Source of the DNA: Helicobacter bilis ATCC 51630
GTDB lineage: Bacteria; Campylobacterota; Campylobacteria; Campylobacterales; Helicobacteraceae
DNA length: 50,850 nucleotides
Assembly (NCBI RefSeq): GCF_000686565.1
Contig: NZ_JMKW01000015.1
Coordinates: 1 to 50,850 of the forward strand
Direction of reading: 5' to 3'
Position numbers and translations under genes: made by a program. The notes below the pieces were generated by a model, which saw nothing but the letters and a program-made list of their open reading frames with translations, had not been told where the DNA came from and did no database searches. Of the stretch, positions 19,072 through 26,477 are shown in pieces. Numbering within the stretch: position 1 is the first letter of the stretch; every line of letters begins with the position of its first letter.

Positions 19072-20448
19072 CTATTTGAGTAGCACAGAAAAAGGATCAA
19101 GGGGCATGAAAGTTTGAGTTTGTGTAGAATCTGTGCTTGTTTGAGTATTGTGATTTCTATACGCCCATTCAAATAATGTAGCCATAACAACTAGTCCATT
19201 ATATGCTAAAAGGGGTGCTAAAAGAGTTTTTTCATGTGTATTAAATGGCGATAAAACATAATTTGCCACTTCTTTATCGCCGCTTTTTTGATATGAAGAA
19301 AAGAGATTCATAATAGCTTCGTAGTCTTCTTGTTTTATAGAATCTATTTTTTGTGTTAAGTTTGTGTTTGGGGTGGAAGTTTTAGAATCTTTATTCTGTG
19401 TTGTTGTAACGCTATTTATAGAATCTGTGCTTTGAGTAGATTCTAAATTCTCATTATCTTGCACCCCTACGCCCTGCACCCGCTCAAATGGTTGAGATTC
19501 TAAAATCTTATTATATTGAGTTGTATTTGAAATATCTTTTTCAAAATTTTTGTTAGATGTTTTGTTGCATTCAACATGACAAGGATTAGAATCCATGCTA
19601 GACATTTGCTGACACCCAATATTAAAATCATTAGAGTCTAAATTTTTATCCATAAAAATTTTAGATTCCATAACTTTAAAAGGGCTTTTTGTTTTAAAGA
19701 TTTTTGCCATACATAGCTTTTCTAAATAGGTTTCATAAAAAAGTGTCCTAAAAGATTCTATACTTACTCGTGTATTATGTGCTACAAGAGAATCTAGCAT
19801 GTCATGCAATATGATATTATTGCCAATCCCAAGCTTTACACGCAAATAATCTCTCTTCACATATTCATGGATTGATTTTAAGCCATTGTGTCCGCCACTT
19901 CCGCCTTTATAACGAAAGCTAAGATTCCCAAAACGAGTATCTAAATCATCATAGATAACAATCATTTGGGCGATATTACACTTCTTTTCAATGCTTTGAA
20001 GTGCGATACCACTTCTATTCATAAATGTGGTTGGAGCGATACACAGAATCTCATATTCATTTGATAAACTTCCTAATTTCTCTCTAAAATTTTTTTGTAG
20101 TTCTAGGCTATCTAAGGGCTTTTTATGTGGATTTAGACATTTGAGTTGAGTTAAGAAAAATGGAAAATGCTCTAAGGGTGCTACAAAGTCTTTAAGGCTA
20201 ATTTTTGCTTGAAAGCTTTGCATGCTTTTTTGATTTTGCCATTGCATTATGCCCTTTTTTTTATCTACAAGACTTTCAAGATCGCCAAGTAAAGTTTTAG
20301 TATTTTGATAGTCCAAAGAGTTGTGTAGTATATAGGGATTATTTAGCATTTGCGTGATGGCATACAAGCTTAAAAAGCCCATATTATGCCTTGTCATCGC
20401 ATATTTTGTGCCGATATTGCCCAGACCTACGATAGCTATTGTTTGCAT
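19072..20448 (-). CDS. pth: Peptidyl-tRNA hydrolase with large insertions
   Basis: Pth releases peptides from prematurely dropped peptidyl-tRNA and is generally essential. The core is complete: Gly-Leu-Gly-Asn-Ile-Gly with Asn11, Thr-Arg-His-Asn-Met-Gly with His21, Thr-Phe-Met-Asn-Arg-Ser-Gly, Tyr-Asp-Asp-Leu-Asp, and Gly-Gly-Ser-Gly-Gly-His-Asn-Gly-Leu-Lys-Ser. It is 458 residues long against the usual 185-195. One extra block follows the first 35 or so residues. A second, about 150 residues long, sits between Lys-Leu-Gly-Ile-Gly-Asn and the C-terminal Asn-Tyr-Val-Leu-Ser-Pro-Phe, and contains the hairpin element plus many Asp-Ser/Glu-Ser repeats. The start is placed at 20448 because AAAAGGAT precedes it; a longer frame begins at 20490. 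Confidence 0.93.
   Translation of the reverse strand: MQTIAIVGLGNIGTKYAMTRHNMGFLSLYAITQMLNNPYILHNSLDYQNTKTLLGDLESLVDKKKGIMQWQNQKSMQSFQAKISLKDFVAPLEHFPFFLTQLKCLNPHKKPLDSLELQKNFREKLGSLSNEYEILCIAPTTFMNRSGIALQSIEKKCNIAQMIVIYDDLDTRFGNLSFRYKGGSGGHNGLKSIHEYVKRDYLRVKLGIGNNIILHDMLDSLVAHNTRVSIESFRTLFYETYLEKLCMAKIFKTKSPFKVMESKIFMDKNLDSNDFNIGCQQMSSMDSNPCHVECNKTSNKNFEKDISNTTQYNKILESQPFERVQGVGVQDNENLESTQSTDSINSVTTTQNKDSKTSTPNTNLTQKIDSIKQEDYEAIMNLFSSYQKSGDKEVANYVLSPFNTHEKTLLAPLLAYNGLVVMATLFEWAYRNHNTQTSTDSTQTQTFMPLDPFSVLLK
19507..19584 (-). repeat. In-frame hairpin element, pth copy
   Basis: On the minus strand, the left arm CCTTGTCATGTTGAAT (19569-19584) and the right arm AACTCAATATAATAAG (19507-19522) are imperfect inverted repeats. 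The 78-bp unit is translated as Cys-His-Val-Glu-Cys-Asn-Lys-Thr-Ser through Glu-Lys-Asp-Ile-Ser. Confidence 0.6.
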
Positions 20449-20564
20449 GTTTATCCTTTTGTTATTTTCTTGCATAATTATAACAGACAATAAAAGTAGC
20501 TTTTATAAATAATAGATTCTAACACTTTCTTAAGTCATATCTATGAAAATATGTAATTTTAGAA

Positions 20565-20570
20565 TATAAT
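20565..20570 (+). promoter_or_regulatory. -10 box of the MarC-type gene
   Basis: A perfect TATAAT lies 28 nt before the ATG at 20599, at a normal distance for a short leader. No convincing -35 was seen, which is common in Helicobacter vegetative promoters. Confidence 0.4.
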
Positions 20571-20598
20571 AGCAAGACTATTGAAATAAAGGGCAAAA

Positions 20599-21237
20599 AT
20601 GTTTAGCGGTATGGAATCTGATTTACACGCATTGTTTGTTGGGGCTATCGCTGTAACTGCAGTCTTAAATCCTTTTGGTAATCTCCCGCAATTTATCTCA
20701 ATGACAGAGGGCGTAAAAAAGCCCATGCGGAAAAAGCTGTTTAGAAATATCGTTTTTACTGCTTTTTGCATTGTGCTTGTGTTTTTATTTACCGGGTCTT
20801 TTATTATGAAATATTTGTTTCGTGTAAGCCTTGATGATGTGCGTATTGCAGGGGGTTTGATCCTTATTGTTATGAGTTTAAAAAACCTGCTTTTTTCTTC
20901 CACAATACAAGATTTTTCAAGCTATCAGAATCTAAAGTTTGATGAATTATTCCGCAAAAGCATTATCCCTATGGCATTTCCCATGCTTGTGGGTCCGGGC
21001 ACACTTGCGACTATCATTGTTATCGCAGAAGATAAAAGCATGTTAGTTGCCATTGGGGCGATTATGTGTGCGTTCTTATTTATGTTTTCATTATTTCATT
21101 ATGCAGCAACTATTGAAAAAATATTTGGCAAACTTATTTTATATATTTTTTCACGCATAGCCCTTGTGTTTATCATTGCTATGGGAGTGAAAATGATTAT
21201 TTCTGGGCTTCGTGGAATAGGCGTTATTACGACTTGA
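20599..21237 (+). CDS. MarC family integral membrane protein
   Basis: This is a 212-residue inner-membrane protein with about six hydrophobic segments. It carries MarC hallmarks: Asn-Pro-Phe-Gly-Asn-Leu-Pro-Gln-Phe near residue 24, Pro-Met-Ala-Phe-Pro-Met-Leu-Val-Gly-Pro-Gly-Thr near the middle, and a Gly-Val-Lys-Met-Ile-Ile-Ser-Gly-Leu C-terminal helix. The family is annotated as NAAT-type transporters, but substrates are generally unproven. AAAGGG precedes the ATG. It is divergent from pth and lies 57 nt upstream of panB, which has its own promoter. Confidence 0.92.
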   Translation: MFSGMESDLHALFVGAIAVTAVLNPFGNLPQFISMTEGVKKPMRKKLFRNIVFTAFCIVLVFLFTGSFIMKYLFRVSLDDVRIAGGLILIVMSLKNLLFSSTIQDFSSYQNLKFDELFRKSIIPMAFPMLVGPGTLATIIVIAEDKSMLVAIGAIMCAFLFMFSLFHYAATIEKIFGKLILYIFSRIALVFIIAMGVKMIISGLRGIGVITT

Positions 21238-21261
21238 TTTTATTTAAAGTTATGCTACAAT
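21234..21261 (+). promoter_or_regulatory. panB promoter
   Basis: TTGATT (21234-21239), a 16-nt spacer and TACAAT (21256-21261), preceded by TGC (extended -10), lie 33 nt before the panB ATG. Confidence 0.45.
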
Positions 21262-21294
21262 AAAGCCCTAAAATTCATACAAGGTTAGACAAGA

Positions 21295-22089
21295 ATGCTA
21301 AATAAAAAAGTAACGCTAAATACACTTCGTGCAAAAAAAGGTAAAGAAAAAATTGTAGCAATCACGGCTTATGATGCACTTATGGCGAGAATCTTTGATG
21401 GTGAAGTCGATGTGATTTTAGTCGGCGATAGTCTTAAAATGAGTTTTGGCGGTGAGAGTGAGACTTTGCGTGCAAGCCTTGATGAGATGATTTATCACAC
21501 AAAGGCAGTGTGTGCTGGAGCAAAGCATTCTTTCATTCTTGGAGATATGCCCTTTGGGACTTATGCGACAAAGAAAATGGCATTAAAAAATGCGCTTAAA
21601 TATTATAAGGAATGCAGTGTTGATGCACTGAAAATAGAAGTAGATTCTACTAAGCTTGATATTGTAAAAGCCCTTTGTAGTGAGGGGATCGCAGTTATGG
21701 CACACATTGGTTTAAAGCCGCAATTCATGCGATTTGAGGGTGGGTTTAAAGTAAAAGGCAAAAATGAATTAGAAGAAAATGAATTGATAGAGAGTGCTAT
21801 TGCTATGCAAGAAGCAGGGGTCTTTGGCATACTTTGTGAGGGGGTAAAAGCAAATGTCGCACAAAAGATCACACAAGCAGTGAAAGTGCCTACTATTGGC
21901 ATTGGTGCAGGGGTGCATTGTGATGGGCAGATTCTTGTATGGAGTGATGCTTTTGGCTTTTTTGATGCGTTTAAGCCTAAATTTGTAAGGCAGTATTGCG
22001 ATGGTAAAAGTATGCTAAAAGAAGCTGTGCGTAACTATGCTAATGATGTAAAAAATGTAGCTTTTCCTAGTGAGAGTGAGAGTTATTAG
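21295..22089 (+). CDS. panB: 3-methyl-2-oxobutanoate hydroxymethyltransferase
   Basis: PanB makes ketopantoate from 2-oxoisovalerate and methylene-tetrahydrofolate, the first step of pantothenate and CoA synthesis. Motifs are Thr-Ala-Tyr-Asp-Ala, the metal-binding Leu-Val-Gly-Asp-Ser-Leu, Gly-Asp-Met-Pro-Phe-Gly-Thr-Tyr, Ala-His-Ile-Gly-Leu-Lys-Pro-Gln, and Ile-Gly-Ile-Gly-Ala-Gly with Cys-Asp-Gly-Gln-Ile-Leu-Val. At 264 residues it is of normal length. It starts from ATG at 21295, downstream of its own promoter. No panC or panD lies in the window. Confidence 0.96.
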   Translation: MLNKKVTLNTLRAKKGKEKIVAITAYDALMARIFDGEVDVILVGDSLKMSFGGESETLRASLDEMIYHTKAVCAGAKHSFILGDMPFGTYATKKMALKNALKYYKECSVDALKIEVDSTKLDIVKALCSEGIAVMAHIGLKPQFMRFEGGFKVKGKNELEENELIESAIAMQEAGVFGILCEGVKANVAQKITQAVKVPTIGIGAGVHCDGQILVWSDAFGFFDAFKPKFVRQYCDGKSMLKEAVRNYANDVKNVAFPSESESY

Positions 22090-22258
22090 TGTTTATTTTA
22101 ATTTAGCAATATTATATGCTTTTTGTTTAGAAACTGACTTTATACAGGTTTGCATTGCTGTTGTATTTTAATATTTTTGTGAAATTTTTTATATAAAATA
22201 TGACGAGCTAAATTTTTTAGTTTTTTTAAATCCATCAAAGATTTTGTAAAGGAAAATT

Positions 22259-22945
22259 GTGAGTTTCATACAGCTAGATTCTATAACAAAGACTTATGGC
22301 AAGGGTAAAAATACTTTTCAAGCTCTGCATGGTGTCAATTTAGAGATTAAAAAAGGTGAGTTTGTAGCCCTCATGGGTCCTTCTGGGTCAGGTAAATCGA
22401 CAATGGCGAATATACTTGGCTGCCTTGATATTGCTACAACGGGCAAGTATTATTTTAATGGTGTTGATGTATTTACGCTTACACGGACACAAAGGGCATT
22501 ATTGCGGCGACATTATATGGGATTTATCTTTCAAGGGTTTAATCTTTTATCAAGGACTTCCGCGCTTGAGAATGTGGAGTTACCGCTCATATATCGCGGT
22601 ATGCACAAAAGAGAGCGGCAAAAAATCGCACTTGAAGCACTTGATATGGTGGGACTTGCGAACTGGTCGCATCATAGTAGCGGAGAGCTTAGCGGTGGGC
22701 AGTGTCAGCGCGTAGCCATAGCGCGTGCAATCGTTATGAAACCTTTATTTTTACTCGCTGATGAGCCAACAGGTAATCTTGATACAAAAAGAAGTAATGA
22801 AGTTATGGAGATTCTAACACGACTAAATCGCGATATGAATATCACGATCCTTATGGTAACGCACGAGCCAGACATGGCACAATACGCACACAGGGCAATT
22901 CACTTTTTAGATGGAAATATCCATGATGAAGTGATTTTTCAATAA
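22259..22945 (+). CDS. ABC transporter ATP-binding protein, LolD/MacB type
   Basis: This 228-residue ATPase has Walker A Gly-Pro-Ser-Gly-Ser-Gly-Lys-Ser-Thr (about 40-48), the signature Leu-Ser-Gly-Gly-Gln-Cys-Gln-Arg, Walker B Leu-Leu-Ala-Asp-Glu-Pro-Thr-Gly-Asn-Leu-Asp and the His switch (Thr-His-Glu). The Asn-Leu-Asp after Walker B and the overall length place it in the LolD/MacB/FtsE-like group that powers lipoprotein or macrolide-type export through FtsX-like permeases. No permease gene is adjacent, so the partner must be elsewhere. The start is a GTG preceded by AAAGGAAA. The next gene is convergent. Confidence 0.93.
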   Translation: MSFIQLDSITKTYGKGKNTFQALHGVNLEIKKGEFVALMGPSGSGKSTMANILGCLDIATTGKYYFNGVDVFTLTRTQRALLRRHYMGFIFQGFNLLSRTSALENVELPLIYRGMHKRERQKIALEALDMVGLANWSHHSSGELSGGQCQRVAIARAIVMKPLFLLADEPTGNLDTKRSNEVMEILTRLNRDMNITILMVTHEPDMAQYAHRAIHFLDGNIHDEVIFQ

Positions 22946-23014
22946 ATATGCTTTATACAATTTAATCATTAGAATCTAAAACAACCTACCATTTAAGCAC
23001 AGCAAAGCTTTAAA

Positions 23015-23104
23015 CTAATCTTGTGATTGGCTAGACTTTGTGTTATCGTTCTGTGATAAGTCCTTGCTTTTAGATTCTATATCTTTTTTTAAGGGTTGCT
23101 TCAT
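23015..23104 (-). CDS. Possible 29-residue small protein downstream of the phosphohexomutase
   Basis: An ATG at 23104 with AAAGGA about nine nt upstream opens a 29-codon frame of polar residues (MKQPLKKDIESKSKDLSQND, then Thr-Lys-Ser-Ser-Gln-Ser-Gln-Asp) ending in TAG. It lies 21 nt after the phosphohexomutase stop on the same strand. Composition resembles the local repeat-derived Lys/Asp/Ser peptides, so it may be chance. No homologue is known to me. Confidence 0.25.
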   Translation of the reverse strand: MKQPLKKDIESKSKDLSQNDNTKSSQSQD

Positions 23105-23125
23105 CTTGCATTCCTTTTATTTACA

Positions 23126-24544
23126 TTATTGCTTGATTAAGCTTAAAAGTGCTTGTTTATAGGCTGATAGTTTTTCTTCTGTATAGGCTTCAAAACGCGT
23201 AACAAGTGTGGGTGTCGTATTACTCGCACGCACAAGCCCCCAGCCATCTTTAAACACAACTCTCACACCATCAATGCTAATAATCTCTACAATCTCGGGA
23301 AAATCTGCTGAAAAGTCTGTATTGTTACCCTCTTTTTGCGCCTTTAGAATCTCTTGCAATCTAGTCTGCAAACTCGCTATAATGTGAAACTTCTGTGCTT
23401 CATCTGTTTTTATTTTCTCTTCTTGTGTGCTATAAGTTTTTGGCAGGGATTTTATGCTTTCTTCTAATGTCTCAATGGGCGTTTTTAGATTCTTATGAGT
23501 TTGCTTTTCTTTATAGATTAGCTCCAGAATCCTTAAAGCCGCATATATCGCATCATCATAGCCAAAATACCTATCATTAAAGAATATATGCCCACTCATC
23601 TCACATGCAAGCTGTGCGTTTAACTCTTTTAGCTTGACTTTAAGATTACTATGTCCTGTTTTATACATTACACTTTTGCCTATCGCATTAATGCTATCAT
23701 ACATGACTTGAGAGCATTTGACCTCGCCTATTATCGTTGGATTTGTAATAGTCTTTGCAATGTCTCGTGCGAAAAGTATAGCCAACTCATCGCCTTTAAA
23801 ATTGTGATTCTGTGAGATTAGGGCTACTCTATCGGCATCGCCATCAAATGCGATACCAATATGAGCGTTGTGTGCTTTTAGGGCATTTTGTATATCCACT
23901 AGATTATGCTCTTCACTTGGGTCTGGGTGATGATTGGGGAAAGTGCCATCTGGCTCAAAATATAAGGGAATAGTATTTAAGCCTAGATTTTCTATAATCT
24001 TTGTCAAAGCAATGCCCGCCACGCCATTACCGCAGTCAAATATAATAGTCTCTTTTAAATCTTTTAATATCGCAAACTCTTTTGTCATGTAATCTATGTA
24101 AGATTCTAAAACATTAAGCTTTACTGAATCTTTTTGTGTGATATGTGGCACATTGGCACTTGCCATTTTTTTGCCAAGTGCTTGAATCTGTTCTCCATAA
24201 AATGGGGCTTTGTTGATTGTGATTTTAAAGCCATTGTATTGCGGTGGATTATGCGAGCCTGTAATCATAATCGAGCTTTTAATCTCTGTGCTAAAAGTGC
24301 AGTAATACGCAACAGGCGTGGGAATCATGCCAAGATTAAAGACCTCTAATCCACTTGCTTGTAGTCCATAGCTAAGCCATTCAAAGAGAGTAGGACTATG
24401 TGTCCTTGCATCGTATCCAATGGCGACTTTATTATCATGCTTTTTAATCTCTTCTCCAAGTAAATAGCCAATTTTTACTACCACTTCTTTTGTTAAATCA
24501 ACTTCAAAAATCCCTCGAATATCATATTCACGAAAAATCGACAT
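23126..24544 (-). CDS. Phosphomannomutase/phosphoglucomutase
   Basis: This alpha-D-phosphohexomutase converts hexose 6-phosphate to 1-phosphate, supplying GDP-mannose or UDP-glucose precursors for lipopolysaccharide. It shows the phosphoserine loop Thr-Gly-Ser-His-Asn-Pro-Pro (Ser97), the metal-binding Asp-Gly-Asp-Ala-Asp-Arg (about 237-242), Cys-Glu-Met-Ser-Gly-His and a C-terminal phosphate-binding region (Val-Arg-Ala-Ser-Asn-Thr-Thr-Pro). At 472 residues it is of normal size, with a small extra Lys/Thr-rich loop near residue 350. It resembles the AlgC/ManB-type enzyme of H. pylori. Sugar preference (mannose or glucose) cannot be told from the sequence. Confidence 0.94.
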   Translation of the reverse strand: MSIFREYDIRGIFEVDLTKEVVVKIGYLLGEEIKKHDNKVAIGYDARTHSPTLFEWLSYGLQASGLEVFNLGMIPTPVAYYCTFSTEIKSSIMITGSHNPPQYNGFKITINKAPFYGEQIQALGKKMASANVPHITQKDSVKLNVLESYIDYMTKEFAILKDLKETIIFDCGNGVAGIALTKIIENLGLNTIPLYFEPDGTFPNHHPDPSEEHNLVDIQNALKAHNAHIGIAFDGDADRVALISQNHNFKGDELAILFARDIAKTITNPTIIGEVKCSQVMYDSINAIGKSVMYKTGHSNLKVKLKELNAQLACEMSGHIFFNDRYFGYDDAIYAALRILELIYKEKQTHKNLKTPIETLEESIKSLPKTYSTQEEKIKTDEAQKFHIIASLQTRLQEILKAQKEGNNTDFSADFPEIVEIISIDGVRVVFKDGWGLVRASNTTPTLVTRFEAYTEEKLSAYKQALLSLIKQ

Positions 24545-24716
24545 ACATTCCCCTTAAAACTCAAATAAAACATATTGTAGCATAAAGCTTTATAGCTACG
24601 AAAAATGGGGATAAATTTTGTGTTAATGTGCATGTAAGCTTTGTTTTGATGAGATAATTTATTGCTGCAAGGCTTTCTATATGAACTCATAAAGCATAAA
24701 AAACTATAATATATGT

Positions 24717-24722
24717 TATAAT
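24717..24722 (+). promoter_or_regulatory. -10 box for the CDP-glycerol transferase operon
   Basis: A perfect TATAAT preceded by TGT (extended -10) lies 78 nt before the ATG at 24801, predicting a leader of about 72 nt. Confidence 0.4.
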
Positions 24723-24800
24723 CTCGACTTATTTTTGTTTTTGTCAAATTTTAATTATCAAATACTAAATGCTAGCTTAAAATAATATTCAAGGATTTAC

Positions 24801-26477
24801 ATGAAACCCATTCTCTCACTATTTATTCTGCTATGCCTATCACCTAGCATAGCATTTGCCTATCTTGATCCGGGCACTGGCTCTTTATTGCTTTCATCTG
24901 CCATTGCTCTTTTTGCTTCAGCTATCTTTTTCTTCAAAAGTATTTTTTATAAAGTTATTTCTTTGACATCTGGCGGGGGAGTAAAGCTTAAGAAAGGTAA
25001 GCAAGAAAATCATAAACTTGTCTTTTATAGTGAGGGCAAGCAATATCACAATGTTTTTAAGCCTATATTAACTTATCTAGATTCTATCTCTTATCCTTAC
25101 ACTTATCTTACTTCATCAAAAGAGGATTTTGAACTATATACAAAAGATTTAGATTCTAAAAAAGATTCTATACAGAAGCTAGAATCTACAACCACTTGTC
25201 ATACTGAGCCTTTGGGCGAAGTATCTAACATAGAAACTAAAAAAGATATTTCGCACTTACGCACCCAATATGATAAAAACCTAGAATCTAATAACACAAA
25301 CAAACACACAACGCAAAACCACAACCCCAACGCACAATTTGAATACATCGGTAGCAGCGATAGTCCTAAAGCTATCTCTCGTCTTAATAGCCTTAGGGCT
25401 GATATTGTAATGATGAGCACACCACAGCTTGATATACTCCAAATCAAGCGAAGCAAAGGCGTGAAGCATTATAGCCATATTATCCACTCACTCCCGCACG
25501 TAGATATTTATGAGGTATTTGCCCTTGATTACTTTGATAGTGTTTTTACAAATTCAATCATACATACAGATTTTATCCACAAAGTAGAAAGGGTAAGGAA
25601 TCTCAAAACAAAAGAAGTTGTTATCACTGGCTGCACTTATCTTGATATTTTACAAGAAAAGTTACAAGACTATAAAGGGCTAGATGATGAGAAAAAGATA
25701 CACTTTTTTCCAAAGACAGATACAAAGACTACTATACTTTTAGCACCATCTTGGGGGAGAGAGGCTTTGCTTAGCAAGTATGGTATGAAGCTTATTCAAC
25801 CTTTTATAGATTCTAATTTTAATCTTATTATCCGTCCCCACCCACAAAGCTATAATTCCGAAAAGGAACTGCTAGATTCATTGCAAGCCCAAACCAAAGA
25901 TTGCAGCAATATCGTATGGGATAATAATAGGGATAATATCTATGCCTTACATCGTGCAGATATGATGATAGGGGATTTCTCTGGTGTGATATTTGACTTT
26001 GTATGTTTGTTTGAAAAGCCTGTGCTAACACCTACATTTGATTTTAATATTATAGGCTATGACTTAGAAGACATTTATGATACCCCTTGGGTGAAAGATG
26101 CCCTAACTAAGATAGGCAAAAGCATTGAACCGAGTGAGTTTGATAGATTGCCAAGCGTTATAGAATCTTTACTGCAGGATAAAAAGGGCTATGACAAGTT
26201 AAAAGAAAATATTAGAGCGATGAAAGCACTTCTTTGGGAGTATCAAGGTGTGGGTGGCATCAAAACCGCACAAGAGATTTTAAGAATAGAAAAAGAGATT
26301 CTAGAATCTAGATTGCAAGATAAACTAGAGCTACATAATGAGATAAATGCTATCAATAAAGTATTAGGGAATGCAGCAAATGGTATGTGTGAAGATTCTC
26401 ATATTATTTTGCAGGATAAAAAAGATTCTATACAGAATCTAGATTCTAAAAAAGACATTGCAAAGGATAATATATGA
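24801..26477 (+). CDS. CDP-glycerol glycerophosphotransferase-like protein (TagF/TagB-type domain)
   Basis: The N-terminus has a signal-like helix (1-20), then Tyr-Leu-Asp-Pro-Gly-Thr-Gly-Ser-Leu-Leu and a second membrane helix (about 29-55). The cytosolic part carries the CDP-glycerol:glycerophosphate transferase pattern: Leu-Ala-Pro-Ser-Trp-Gly-Arg-Glu (about 314-321), Ile-Arg-Pro-His-Pro-Gln (about 345-350), and Ile-Gly-Asp-Phe-Ser-Gly-Val-Ile-Phe-Asp-Phe (about 391-401). Such enzymes build or prime glycerophosphate polymers and related sugar-phosphate decorations. A repeat-derived insert (about 115-180) includes the hairpin element. The last codons overlap the YidC-sulfatase gene by 4 nt, indicating a coupled operon. 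Actual donor and acceptor are unknown. Confidence 0.82.
   Translation: MKPILSLFILLCLSPSIAFAYLDPGTGSLLLSSAIALFASAIFFFKSIFYKVISLTSGGGVKLKKGKQENHKLVFYSEGKQYHNVFKPILTYLDSISYPYTYLTSSKEDFELYTKDLDSKKDSIQKLESTTTCHTEPLGEVSNIETKKDISHLRTQYDKNLESNNTNKHTTQNHNPNAQFEYIGSSDSPKAISRLNSLRADIVMMSTPQLDILQIKRSKGVKHYSHIIHSLPHVDIYEVFALDYFDSVFTNSIIHTDFIHKVERVRNLKTKEVVITGCTYLDILQEKLQDYKGLDDEKKIHFFPKTDTKTTILLAPSWGREALLSKYGMKLIQPFIDSNFNLIIRPHPQSYNSEKELLDSLQAQTKDCSNIVWDNNRDNIYALHRADMMIGDFSGVIFDFVCLFEKPVLTPTFDFNIIGYDLEDIYDTPWVKDALTKIGKSIEPSEFDRLPSVIESLLQDKKGYDKLKENIRAMKALLWEYQGVGGIKTAQEILRIEKEILESRLQDKLELHNEINAINKVLGNAANGMCEDSHIILQDKKDSIQNLDSKKDIAKDNI
25195..25275 (+). repeat. In-frame hairpin element, CDP-glycerol transferase copy
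   Basis: The left arm CTTGTCATACTGAGCC (25195-25210) and the inverted right end CACCCAATATGATAA (about 25262-25275) bound an 81-bp unit. It is translated as Cys-His-Thr-Glu-Pro-Leu-Gly-Glu-Val-Ser, then Lys-Lys-Asp-Ile-Ser. Confidence 0.55.
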
